Positions 31,089 to 40,033 of a stretch of 64,000 bases of DNA are shown in pieces. Positions within the stretch are counted from its first letter, which is position 1; every line of letters starts with the position of its first letter. The translations under genes and the position numbers were made by a program. The DNA lies in assembly GCA_963698275.1 (NCBI GenBank), contig CAVOQE010000009.1, positions 1 through 64,000 on the forward strand. The letters run 5' to 3'. The notes beneath the pieces are model-generated. The model worked only from the letters and a program-made list of their open reading frames with translations. It was not told the origin of the DNA and searched no databases. Source of the stretch: Anderseniella sp963698275 (GTDB lineage Bacteria > Pseudomonadota > Alphaproteobacteria > Rhizobiales > Aestuariivirgaceae).

Positions 31089-33061
31089 TCTGCAGCCTCC
31101 TTGAAGCTTGCCCGGTCAATGGCATGCAGTTTCATGTCCCTGATTTCGACATCACCTTCAATGTCGCCGCGTCTGCCGTCTTCAAAGGTAACCTCGGTCT
31201 TGATCTTCTGGCGCTTCTTGGACGGGTCATACAGGGCATCGATCAGCACCGCATAGCGCTCATTGACCAGCGAGCGGCGCACCTTTGCGGTGCGGGTGAT
31301 CTCGCCGTCATCAGGATCCAGTTCCTTGTGCAGTATCAAAAAGCGCGAAATCTGTGCACCGGCAACACGCTCTTCCCGCGACAGTTCCCGGTTCACCGCA
31401 TCGACGTGCTCTTCAATCATCTTGTAGACGTCAGCATGGCCTGCCAGTTCCTGGTAGCTGGCATAGACGACATTATTGCGTTCCGCCCAGGACCCCACCG
31501 ATGTCAGGTCAATATTGATAAACGCCGTCACTTCGTCCCGGCCATCGCCGAACGCGACGGCTTCCTTGATGTTCGGGAAGAATTTCAGCTTGTTCTCAAT
31601 GTACTTCGGCGGGAACAGCGTGCCGTCATTCAAATGGCCCACATCCTTTGCCCTGTCGATAATCTTCAGGTGACCATTGTCATCGATGAAGCCGGCATCA
31701 CCGGAATGCACCCATCCATCCGCGGTCTTGGTATCCCTGGTGGCTTCCTTGTTCTTGTAGTACTCGGTGAAGATGCCCGGCGAACGGTACATCACTTCGC
31801 CACTGTCGGCGATCTTGATTTCCACACCGCCCATGGGTGTGCCGACCGTGTCGGCATAAATCTCGCCATCTGGCTGACCTGTGATGTAAACCGCTGCCTC
31901 GGTCTGTCCATAGAGCTGTTTGAGATTGATGCCGAGCGCCCGGTAATACTTGAATATCTCAGGCCCGATCGCTTCACCCGCAGTATACCCGATACGCACC
32001 TTGCTGAGGCCGTAACGGTTTTTCAGCGGGCCATACACCATGAAATTACCCAGCCAGTATTTCACTCTGGCCATCAGCGGCACGGACTTGCCGTTGAGAA
32101 TGTCTTCGCCGTACTCACGTGCCACGCCCAGAAAGTACTCGAACATTTTCTTCTTGATCGCACTGGCGTCTTCCATGGCGACAGTGGTCTGGGTAATCAG
32201 GTTTTCATAAATTCGCGGCGGCGCAAATGCGTAGGTCGTGCCAACCTCGCGCCGGTCGACGATAATCGTTTCCGGGCTCTCCGGGCAGTTGACGCAATAT
32301 CCTGAAACATAGGATTGGGCATAGGAGAACACATGGTCCCCGACCCAGGCCATCGGCAGATAGGCAATGACCTCTTCCTTCTCGGTAAGATTGTCGAATT
32401 TTTCAGCCGTGTCTGCAGCCCAGACACACGCACCCTGCGTCAGCACCACTCCCTTGGGGCGGCCGGTCGTGCCTGACGTGTACAGGATGATCGCAGTGTC
32501 TTCCGCTTTGCCCTTGGCAATCTCGCTGCGCCATACATCTTCACCCACACCGCTGTCGCGGCCAAGCTGCTGTACCGTCGCATACGAGCGCACGCCGTCA
32601 ACATCATAGTTCTGCAGACCGCGTTCCTCGTCGAATACGATTTCCTTGAGGTTCTTGTAGGTTTCACGGATTTCCAGAAGCTTGTCGACCTGCTCCTGGT
32701 TTTCCACCACGGCAAATTTGACGCCGGCATGATCCAGCACATAGCCCATCTCTTCGGCCACCGAGTCCTGATACACCGGCACCGGGATTGCGCCGAGCGA
32801 CTGGGCCGAACAGATCGCCCAGTACAGCCGTGGCCGGTTGTCGCCGACAATCGCCACCCGGTCACCGCGCTTCAGGCCCAGCGCCCGCAGACCCAAGGCC
32901 AGGTCGCGGATTTCCTCCAGCGTTTCAGCCCAGCTCCAGGTCTGCCAGATGCCCAGATCCTTCTCACGCATCGCGGGACGCGCGCCCCTGATCTTGGCAT
33001 TTCGCAATAACAGTTTTGGAATCGTGTCGTGCACCGACGCGTCACGCGCTTCAGCAGTCAT
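31085..33061 (-). CDS. Long-chain-type acyl-CoA synthetase (AMP-binding)
   Basis: A 658-residue adenylate-forming ligase. The P-loop is ILYTSGTTGRPKGVVLTQG (about residues 190-208) and the adenine motif is YGQTEAAVYIT. The hinge segment reads GWVHSGDAGFIDDNGHLKIIDRAKDVGHLNDG. The N-terminal and C-terminal parts, such as LLRNAKIRGARPAMREKD, match the FadD/AACS class that is often seen in branched-chain ABC clusters. It activates a carboxylic acid to its CoA thioester using ATP. Its stop overlaps livG. The acid is unknown; an aryl or branched-chain acid would fit the neighbouring oxidoreductase. The start is the ATG at 33061. Confidence 0.9.
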   Translation of the reverse strand: MTAEARDASVHDTIPKLLLRNAKIRGARPAMREKDLGIWQTWSWAETLEEIRDLALGLRALGLKRGDRVAIVGDNRPRLYWAICSAQSLGAIPVPVYQDSVAEEMGYVLDHAGVKFAVVENQEQVDKLLEIRETYKNLKEIVFDEERGLQNYDVDGVRSYATVQQLGRDSGVGEDVWRSEIAKGKAEDTAIILYTSGTTGRPKGVVLTQGACVWAADTAEKFDNLTEKEEVIAYLPMAWVGDHVFSYAQSYVSGYCVNCPESPETIIVDRREVGTTYAFAPPRIYENLITQTTVAMEDASAIKKKMFEYFLGVAREYGEDILNGKSVPLMARVKYWLGNFMVYGPLKNRYGLSKVRIGYTAGEAIGPEIFKYYRALGINLKQLYGQTEAAVYITGQPDGEIYADTVGTPMGGVEIKIADSGEVMYRSPGIFTEYYKNKEATRDTKTADGWVHSGDAGFIDDNGHLKIIDRAKDVGHLNDGTLFPPKYIENKLKFFPNIKEAVAFGDGRDEVTAFINIDLTSVGSWAERNNVVYASYQELAGHADVYKMIEEHVDAVNRELSREERVAGAQISRFLILHKELDPDDGEITRTAKVRRSLVNERYAVLIDALYDPSKKRQKIKTEVTFEDGRRGDIEGDVEIRDMKLHAIDRASFKEAAE

Positions 33062-33233
33062 ATGTCATTTCCACCCTGACAGGCAGCCCTCAGCAAGCTG
33101 CTTGTTCACTTCCATTTACCGGTCTTTGTGCCGATGATTGGAGGTGAGTGTGCAGAAAAAAAATGCTGCGCACCAGTACTGAGTTGACAGACAGACCATA
33201 TTCTTGTGTTCTATGATCTCAGATTGGGCCTAG

Positions 33234-33333
33234 AGCAACATGGGTTCAGATGAACCCATAAAGTTGCTCGGTCATTTCCAAAGCCATCAGGTTTATGATT
33301 TTTGGTTGATTCAACCAAAAATCATCCTGATCT
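33234..33333 (+). repeat. Double-hairpin intergenic repeat, copy A
   Basis: The first hairpin is ATGGGTTC-AGAT-GAACCCAT (33240-33259) within GCAAC...GTTGC. The second is a 14-bp stem (33295-33308 with 33312-33325) inside ATCAGG...CCTGAT. A matching copy lies exactly 4460 bases away at 37694. It sits between the crp-type gene and the acyl-CoA synthetase gene. Confidence 0.85.
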
Positions 33334-33347
33334 AGATGAGACTTCAC

Positions 33348-34019
33348 TCACCCGCCGTAATCTTTCAATCCCTCAATATCCAGTACTTTCAGGCCGGTCG
33401 GCACGAGTTGAATGAGACCGTCATCGGCAAGCGTATGCAGTGATTTGTTGGTAATCTGGCGCGAAATACCGGCAAACAGGCCGAGATCTTCCTGCGGCAT
33501 TTCAATCACAGGTGGCGTACGTGGAAACAGGACCGGATTGTACATTGCCGCTATGGTGTGCGCCAACCGCACCACTGCACTACTGGTCCGGTCGCGGCTG
33601 ACGATGGCAATAAACTGCCCCAACCGCTCATTCAGCAATTGCACGAGGAACTGGTTGAAACCCACCGAGTTGGTAAACAGCCAGCGAAAGGTGTCTCCAC
33701 GCATGATTGCCACCTCAGCATCGGTCACTGCGGCAACATCATAGCGCCGCGCCTCGTCCTTGATGATCGAGCCTTCGCCGAACCAGCCACCGCCCAAAAT
33801 GGCGGACACGCCGGCCACCTGGCCGGTATCTGACACATGTCCTATGCGCAGGACACCGTCGATGACGCCGTGCCAGGCATCAACCCGGTCGGAGAAATGC
33901 GCCACATGCTGACCTCGCTCAAAGCTTTTCATCCTGACACCGGACGCTGCATGCGCCAGTTCCTCCCGGGTCAGTTCACCGGCCCAGACCGCAATGTCAG
34001 CCAGTTCATCAGGGGTCAT
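33348..34019 (-). CDS. Crp/Fnr family transcriptional regulator
   Basis: A 223-residue regulator. The N-terminal cyclic-nucleotide-binding-like domain spans about residues 25-140 (FERGQHVAHFSDRVDAWHGVIDGVLRIGHV, GGGWFGEGSIIKDEARRYDVAAV). The C-terminal winged helix reads MPQEDLGLFAGISRQITNKSLHTLADDGLIQLVPTGLKVLD, where SRQITNKSL is the recognition helix. No N-terminal cysteine cluster is present, so it is not an oxygen-sensing Fnr. Its ATG is 27 bases below the indolepyruvate oxidoreductase stop on the same strand, so it probably controls this catabolic block; the effector is unknown. Confidence 0.88.
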   Translation of the reverse strand: MTPDELADIAVWAGELTREELAHAASGVRMKSFERGQHVAHFSDRVDAWHGVIDGVLRIGHVSDTGQVAGVSAILGGGWFGEGSIIKDEARRYDVAAVTDAEVAIMRGDTFRWLFTNSVGFNQFLVQLLNERLGQFIAIVSRDRTSSAVVRLAHTIAAMYNPVLFPRTPPVIEMPQEDLGLFAGISRQITNKSLHTLADDGLIQLVPTGLKVLDIEGLKDYGG

Positions 34020-34046
34020 GACAATGCCGTCGCTATCGGGTCCATA

Positions 34047-37000
34047 TTACTCTGCAGCCAGGAACACCGGTGCCCGGGACTTGCCGGCCTTGTAGGCATC
34101 GAGCAGCGTTGCTTCACTTGTCTTTGCTTCGGCAACATGGCGTTCTTTCACATGTCCATAACCGCGAATGCCTTCCGGCACCGAGGCGATCTCGACAGCA
34201 AGATCCAGGTTGGCAGGCTTGAGACCCGACACTACCACAGACAGCGTGTCACGGTAATCCGTGATCAACTGACGCTCCATGCGGCGCTCTTCGGTTCGGC
34301 CAAACGGATCGAATGCCGTGCCGCGCAACCCTTTCAGTTTCGCCAGGACAGAAAACGCCTGCATCATCCAGGGACCATATTCCTGTTTCTGCAAGTGCCC
34401 GGTCTCCGGATCGCGTTTTGCCAGCACGGGCGGCGCCAGATGGTGGCGAACCTCATAATCACCCTTGAACTTGGCCGCGACAGATTTTGCAAACGACCCG
34501 TCGGAGTAGAGCCGTGCAACCTCATACTCATCCTTGTAGGCCATCAGCTTGAACAGATACCGCGCGACCGCCGCGGTCAGTTTTTCAGATCCCTTGACGG
34601 CTTTCGCTTCACGTGACCTCACATCCTCAACAAAGCTTCTGTAGGTCTCCGCATAAGCGGCGTTCTGATAGCCGGTCAGAAACTCCACGCGCCGGTTGAT
34701 CTCATCGTCCAGTGTCCTGGGCCCTTCCTCGGCCTGTTTGGTTCCGGCAGACAGCACCGCCTCAACCGCCGCCAGGTCGTGGGACGCGCGCCTGCCCCAC
34801 AAGAACGCCTGCTGGTTCATCTTGACGGCCACGCCATTAAGCTCAATGGCGCGATTGATGGCATCTTCCGACACCGGTACCAGGCCCTGCTGCCAGGCAT
34901 ATCCAAGCGTGAACAGGTTCGACGCAATGGAATCGCCCAGCAAGGCGCTGGCAATGCGGGTCGCGTCAATGAACTTGGTCGCACCCTGTTTCGTGCGGGC
35001 TTCAATCTGCACCTGCATCTGGGAACCGGGCAGATTGAAGTCTGCATCACGGGTAAACTGGGCCGGCATCACTTCGTGTGAATTGACGATTGCATGTGTG
35101 CGGGTCCGCGAGGCGCCGGATAAAATCCGCTCTGATGCGGACGTGACAATATCGCATCCCAAGAGCACATCCGCACCGCCTGCAGCAATCCGGATGGACG
35201 CAATCTCGTCCTGGGTCTGTGCCAGCTTCAGGTGTGTGACCACAGCACCGTTTTTCTGCGACAGGCCCGCCATGTCGATCATGGCAACACCCTTGCCGTC
35301 AAGGTTTGCCGCCATGCCGATCAGGTGGCCAATGGTGACGACACCGGTGCCGCCGATCCCGGTAATCATCATTGCCCATGGCTGATCCAGCGCGACCTGC
35401 TCAGGCGGTGGCAGGACCGGGAACGGCGTTGCTTCGGTGTTGACCGGGTTTGATACCCCCTTGATCAACTCGCCCCCTTCAATGGTGACAAAGCTCGGAC
35501 AGAACCCTTTCAGGCAGGAAAAGTCCTTGTTGCATGCAGACTGATCAATCTGGCGCTTGCGGCCAAACTCGGTTTCGGACGGCGCGATAGCCACGCAGTT
35601 CGACTGCACACCGCAATCGCCGCAGCCTTCACACACCAGCTCATTGATGAATACGCGCCGGTTCGGATCCGGAAATGTGCCGCGCTTGCGCCGCCTGCGT
35701 TTTTCTGCAGCGCAGGTCTGGTCGTAAATGATGCAGGAGATGGCCGGCACTTCCATCATCTCTTTCTGGACCGTTTGCAGTTCAGACCGGTGATGCACGC
35801 TGACACGATCCGGGAAACCCACGTTTGATGGATATTTCCACGGCTCGTCGGTTACGATGGCAATGCGGTCAACGCCTTCCGCCCGCACCTGGTGGGCGAT
35901 CTGCGGCACGGTCAGTCCGCCTTCATGGGTTTGCCCGCCGGTCATGGCAACGGCATCGTTGAACAGGATCTTGTAGGTCATGTTCACGCCGGAGGCGACA
36001 GCGGCGCGAATGGCCATCAGGCCGGAATGATTGTAGGTGCCGTCGCCCAGGTTCTGGAACACATGCTTGCGCTTTGAAAACGGCGCCTCGCCAATCCAGT
36101 TGGCGCCCTCACCACCCATGTGGGTGGCACCTTCGGTATTGCGTTCGGGAATATACTGCACCATCCAGTGGCACCCGATACCCGCATAACCGCGGCCGCC
36201 TTCCGGCAGCACTGTCGATGAATTGTGCGGACAGCCGGAACAGAAATACGGAATGCGCTCAGCAAGGTTTGGCGAGTTGCTGACATTGGCCATGGAGGCC
36301 TTGATGACAGCAAGGCGGTCTTCCACCGGTTTCGACTTGCGCTTCTTCAGCAACCGGTCAGCAACCGCGATGGCCATCTGGTTGGGTTCCAGTGTTCCCC
36401 AGGCCGGAAACAGGGTGTTTCCTTTTTCGTCCTTTTTGCCGATAACTATCGGCGCTTTGGCATCGTTGCATAGCTGCTCACGGATCTGGCTCTCCAGCAG
36501 CGAGCGTTTTTCTTCAACCACGATGACGAGATCAAGGCCTTGGGCAAAATCGTCCACGATCTGCGGGTCCAGCGGCCAGACCATGGCCACCTTCATGAGC
36601 CGCAAACCGAGTTTCGAGGACGCCACCTCGTCAATACCCAGATCATCAAGCGCCTGGCGCACATCCAGGTAACTCTTGCCCGTGGACACGATACCGATCT
36701 TCGGTGTCTTGCCGCCGGACAGGATGATCTTGTCGAGCTTGTTGGCCCGCGCAAATGCCACCGCGGCATACCGCTTGTGATTGTGCAGCCGGTACTCCTG
36801 TTCAAAACGATCATCGGACGGGCGGATATTCAGCCCGTCTTCCGGCATCTCAAAATCCTTGGGCAAATTGATTTTGACGCGATCCACGGAGCCGTCTGCA
36901 ATACCGGCCGACTCGATATTGTCGTGCACGCACTTGAGACCGACCCAGCATCCCGAATAACGCGACAGCGCAAAACCATAGACGCCGTAATCAAGGATTT

Positions 37001-37532
37001 CCTGCAAACCTGCCGGGTGCAGGATCGGGATCATCGCATCCATCATGGCAAATTCTGACTGGTGGGGAACCGTGGAGCTTTCAGCGCCGTGATCGTCACC
37101 CATCAGCGCCAGCACGCCGCCATATTTGGAGGAGCCTGCAGAATTGGCATGACGCAGCACATCACCTGTGCGGTCAACGCCGGGGCCCTTGCCATACCAG
37201 ATCGAAAACACCCCGTCATAGGCACCCTCGCCGCGCATTTCCGCCTGCTGGGCACCCCAGATTGCGGTTGCTGCCAGATCTTCATTGATACCCGGTTCAA
37301 AGCGAACATTGGCAGGTTCGGTGTATTTCACCGACCTCATGAACTGCTGATCGAGCCCGCCGACCGGTGAGCCGCGATAGCCCGTCACATAGCCGGCGGT
37401 ATTCAGGCCTTCACGCTTATCGCGTGCATGCTGCATCAGCGTCAGCCGCACAATTGCCTGGGTCCCGGTCATGAAGACATGCGATTTCGAAAGGTCGAAT
37501 TTATCGTCGAGCTTTACCGGCTTCAATGCCAT
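34047..37532 (-). CDS. Indolepyruvate ferredoxin oxidoreductase, fused alpha-beta type
   Basis: A 1161-residue enzyme that oxidatively decarboxylates aryl or branched 2-oxoacids (indolepyruvate, phenylpyruvate) to acyl-CoA, reducing ferredoxin. The N-terminal PFOR-like domain has TAGYVTGYRGSPVGGLD and FEPGINEDLAATAIWGAQ. The TPP domain has GIGCHWMVQYIPERNTEGATHMGGEGANW and NHSGLMAIRAAV. The iron-sulfur part is FINELVCEGCGDCGVQSNC plus CNKDFSCLKGFCPSF. The C-terminal gamma-like domain starts AMMITGIGGTGVVTIGHLIGMAA. This is the long single-chain proteobacterial form. The crp gene follows on the same strand. Confidence 0.92.
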   Translation of the reverse strand: MALKPVKLDDKFDLSKSHVFMTGTQAIVRLTLMQHARDKREGLNTAGYVTGYRGSPVGGLDQQFMRSVKYTEPANVRFEPGINEDLAATAIWGAQQAEMRGEGAYDGVFSIWYGKGPGVDRTGDVLRHANSAGSSKYGGVLALMGDDHGAESSTVPHQSEFAMMDAMIPILHPAGLQEILDYGVYGFALSRYSGCWVGLKCVHDNIESAGIADGSVDRVKINLPKDFEMPEDGLNIRPSDDRFEQEYRLHNHKRYAAVAFARANKLDKIILSGGKTPKIGIVSTGKSYLDVRQALDDLGIDEVASSKLGLRLMKVAMVWPLDPQIVDDFAQGLDLVIVVEEKRSLLESQIREQLCNDAKAPIVIGKKDEKGNTLFPAWGTLEPNQMAIAVADRLLKKRKSKPVEDRLAVIKASMANVSNSPNLAERIPYFCSGCPHNSSTVLPEGGRGYAGIGCHWMVQYIPERNTEGATHMGGEGANWIGEAPFSKRKHVFQNLGDGTYNHSGLMAIRAAVASGVNMTYKILFNDAVAMTGGQTHEGGLTVPQIAHQVRAEGVDRIAIVTDEPWKYPSNVGFPDRVSVHHRSELQTVQKEMMEVPAISCIIYDQTCAAEKRRRRKRGTFPDPNRRVFINELVCEGCGDCGVQSNCVAIAPSETEFGRKRQIDQSACNKDFSCLKGFCPSFVTIEGGELIKGVSNPVNTEATPFPVLPPPEQVALDQPWAMMITGIGGTGVVTIGHLIGMAANLDGKGVAMIDMAGLSQKNGAVVTHLKLAQTQDEIASIRIAAGGADVLLGCDIVTSASERILSGASRTRTHAIVNSHEVMPAQFTRDADFNLPGSQMQVQIEARTKQGATKFIDATRIASALLGDSIASNLFTLGYAWQQGLVPVSEDAINRAIELNGVAVKMNQQAFLWGRRASHDLAAVEAVLSAGTKQAEEGPRTLDDEINRRVEFLTGYQNAAYAETYRSFVEDVRSREAKAVKGSEKLTAAVARYLFKLMAYKDEYEVARLYSDGSFAKSVAAKFKGDYEVRHHLAPPVLAKRDPETGHLQKQEYGPWMMQAFSVLAKLKGLRGTAFDPFGRTEERRMERQLITDYRDTLSVVVSGLKPANLDLAVEIASVPEGIRGYGHVKERHVAEAKTSEATLLDAYKAGKSRAPVFLAAE

Positions 37533-37914
37533 TACTCATACTCCGTAGAATTCGAAAAAGGTCAGTAATGCTGACATATTTTTCGTCCGCGCGTCAAATC
37601 AACTTTCATTACAAGTCCGATATGGTTTCAACCGGCCCCGTAAACCTGTTCCAGTTTGTGCCAAAGCCCGGACTTCGGCAAGCACCGGACCGAAGCAACA
37701 TGGGTTCAAGAGAACCCATAAAGTTGCTCTAACAGATTAGAAGCGATCAGGTTTATGACTTTTGGTTTTCTCAACCAAAAGTCATCCTGATCTGATGAAA
37801 TCGCTTGCCGCAGGGCAGTCAATGAACTAGTTTTCCGGTACGGGGTTATATTGGCCACCCCGTCAGGCAAGTCGCCCAAGCGCCGTTCACTCTGCTATGG
37901 AGGGAACCCGCAAT
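37533..37914. other. Divergent intergenic region with repeat copy B
   Basis: The 382-base gap between the oxidoreductase and rhodanese-ChrB genes holds the two promoters and the 100-bp repeat at 37694-37793. Nothing coding is supported. Confidence 0.5.
37694..37793 (+). repeat. Double-hairpin intergenic repeat, copy B
   Basis: Hairpin 1 is ATGGGTTC-AAGA-GAACCCAT; hairpin 2 has a 13-bp stem with loop TTCT-like. Relative to copy A one stem pair changes from T-A to C-G on both arms (ATGATTTT/AAAATCAT versus ATGACTTT/AAAGTCAT), so pairing is preserved. Flanking AGCGAT and ATCGCT extend the helix. It lies upstream of the oxidoreductase gene. Confidence 0.85.
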
Positions 37915-38724
37915 ATGGGCGACTTTTTTATTTCCGCTGAAGATCTTTCATACCGCCTGGCAACTGCCGAACCGGTTCGCATTTTCGATGTGCGCCGGCA
38001 ACCAGCCATCGAACCAGCTTCGAGATTTCTGCCGGGCAGCCGCTGGCGCAACCACGTCGAGGCACTCGACTGGGCTGATGGTTTGTCTCGCGACAATCTG
38101 ATCGTGCTGAACTGCATGCACGGTCACAATGTATCGCAGATCGCCACTGCCCTGCTCAGGGAGAAGGGGTACAATGCCCGCGCACTGGCAGGCGGTGTGG
38201 ACGGCTGGATTGAGGCAGGCCTGCCGACCGTCGGGCAAAGCCGGCTGTGTCCGGTCGCCGCCACGCCGAGCACCTGGGTTACACGCATCAACCCCAAGAT
38301 TGACCACGTTGCATGCCCATGGCTGATAACCCGCTACATTGACCCGGACGCAGTGTTTCATTTTGCCGAAACAGAATGGGTTATTGATATTGCGGACGAA
38401 CTTTCAGGCGTCGCCTTCGACACACCCGGCGCTGTCATTGAGCACGATGGCGATCTTTGCAGTTTTGACACACTATTGCGCGAATTTGACCTGAATGATC
38501 CGGTTCTGACTCAACTGGCAACCATCGTGCGCGGTGCCGATACCGACAGAAATGATCTGGCTCCGGAGGCAGCCGGGCTGTTGTCCGTCATGCTGGGTAA
38601 TTCCATCCTGGGCAAAACCGACCATGATGTAATGCGGCTGGGGTATCCGGTTTACGACGCGCTCTACGCACGCCTGAAGCTGGTGGGCAACGAAACCCAT
38701 GGCTGGCAGCCGATGGCAAATTGA
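37915..38724 (+). CDS. Rhodanese-ChrB fusion protein
   Basis: A 269-residue protein. Residues about 5-105 form a rhodanese-like domain with the loop LNCMHGHNVSQ, where the Cys is the expected persulfide carrier. The C-terminal part from about 120 (TWVTRINPKIDHVACPWLITRYIDPDAVFHF) is the ChrB C-terminal domain, which in chromate operons acts as a chromate sensor or reductase partner. ATG 37915 is taken because GGAGGG lies ten bases upstream; 37897 is an alternative. It is followed 12 bases later by the ChrA transporter, so the pair probably responds to chromate or another oxyanion. Confidence 0.82.
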   Translation: MGDFFISAEDLSYRLATAEPVRIFDVRRQPAIEPASRFLPGSRWRNHVEALDWADGLSRDNLIVLNCMHGHNVSQIATALLREKGYNARALAGGVDGWIEAGLPTVGQSRLCPVAATPSTWVTRINPKIDHVACPWLITRYIDPDAVFHFAETEWVIDIADELSGVAFDTPGAVIEHDGDLCSFDTLLREFDLNDPVLTQLATIVRGADTDRNDLAPEAAGLLSVMLGNSILGKTDHDVMRLGYPVYDALYARLKLVGNETHGWQPMAN

Positions 38725-38736
38725 GGGGAAACAGCA

Positions 38737-40029
38737 ATGATAAATGAACCCACAACTTCATTTCGTGAGGCCATGCGTGTTTTTGCACGCATCGGCTGCC
38801 TCTCCTTTGGCGGCCCGGCAGGGCAGATCGCATTGATGCATCGTGAACTCGTGGAACAGCGCCCGTGGCTGAGCGAGCAGGACTATCTGCGCGCCCTCAA
38901 CTTCTGCATGTTGCTGCCCGGCCCGGAAGCCATGCAGCTTGCCACCTATGCCGGCTGGCGCCTGCACGGTGTGCGCGGCGGCCTGATGGCCGGCCTGCTG
39001 TTTGTGTTGCCCGGTGCTGCCGTCGTACTCATCATCTCGGTGCTCTATTCACTGTTCGGCAGACTGCCTTTGGTTGAAGCGGTGTTCTTCGGCATCAAGG
39101 CTGCCGTACTCGCAATTGTTCTTGAAGCCCTGCTGAAAGTTTCACGCCGCGCCTTGAACCTGCCCTGGCACTGGATGGTTGCCATTGCGGCTTTTCTTGC
39201 CCTGTTCGTTTTCAACATACCGTTCCCGGCCGTGATCGCGGTTGCCGGAATCACCGGCTATGTGATGACAAAGGGAGATGCACCTGACACCGCGTTGCAA
39301 GAGGTCACACCGGTACCGCCGATGCAGACTGTACGCACCGTTGCGATCTGGCTGGTCATCTGGTTTACGCCGATCGCCGTTATCGCCCTGGCCACCTATC
39401 CCGATCACCTGCTGGTGTCGGTGGGGCTGTTCTTCTCCAAGCTCGCCGTCGTGACCTTTGGCGGCGCCTATGCCGTGCTGGCCTATATGGGTCAGCAGGC
39501 GGTCGAAAATCACGGCTGGCTCACCGCGCCGCAAATGGTCGACGGGCTGGGCCTGGCTGAAACCACGCCCGGACCGCTGATCCTCGTGACAGAGTTCGTC
39601 GGTTACATGGCGGGGTTTCGCGCCTCCGGGCTGCAAGGCTCCATAACCGGCGGACTGGCGGCGGCCGCAATGGCGCTGTGGGTGACCTTTGCGCCGTGTT
39701 TCCTGTGGATATTCGCAGGCGCTCCCTATATTGAACGACTGGCCAACATGCCGCGGCTTTCCGGCGCCTTGAGCGCCATTACAGCAGGTGTCGTCGGCGT
39801 CATTGCAAACCTGGCATTATGGTTCGGGCTGCATGTGCTGTTTGCAGATCTGACAAGGATCCAGACAGGTCCGGTCACAATGACCTGGCCGGTCTGGTCC
39901 AGCATCAATATTGCGGCGCTTGGAATGTTTGTCTTGTCAGCTGTCATGCTCTTGAAGCTGCACGCCGGGCTGGTAAAGACTCTGGGGGTATGTGCGGCGT
40001 TGGGAGCAGCGGTCGGACTACTGACCTGA
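38737..40029 (+). CDS. chrA: Chromate transporter (ChrA)
   Basis: A 430-residue inner-membrane protein made of two homologous CHR halves. The N-terminal half has IGCLSFGGPAGQIALMHRELVEQRPWL and LPGPEAMQLATYAGWRLHG. The C-terminal half has SKLAVVTFGGAYAVLAYMGQQAVENHGWLT and LAETTPGPLILVTEFVGYMAG. About 10-12 hydrophobic spans are visible. CHR proteins export chromate. The GAGGGGAA sequence precedes the start, and the gene is coupled to the rhodanese-ChrB gene. Confidence 0.93.
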   Translation: MINEPTTSFREAMRVFARIGCLSFGGPAGQIALMHRELVEQRPWLSEQDYLRALNFCMLLPGPEAMQLATYAGWRLHGVRGGLMAGLLFVLPGAAVVLIISVLYSLFGRLPLVEAVFFGIKAAVLAIVLEALLKVSRRALNLPWHWMVAIAAFLALFVFNIPFPAVIAVAGITGYVMTKGDAPDTALQEVTPVPPMQTVRTVAIWLVIWFTPIAVIALATYPDHLLVSVGLFFSKLAVVTFGGAYAVLAYMGQQAVENHGWLTAPQMVDGLGLAETTPGPLILVTEFVGYMAGFRASGLQGSITGGLAAAAMALWVTFAPCFLWIFAGAPYIERLANMPRLSGALSAITAGVVGVIANLALWFGLHVLFADLTRIQTGPVTMTWPVWSSINIAALGMFVLSAVMLLKLHAGLVKTLGVCAALGAAVGLLT

Positions 40030-40033
40030 TCGA

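Noticed and set aside
31043..32305. A 420-codon plus-strand open frame opposite the acyl-CoA synthetase
   Set aside because: It is the antisense reading of a recognised gene and shows no protein family features.
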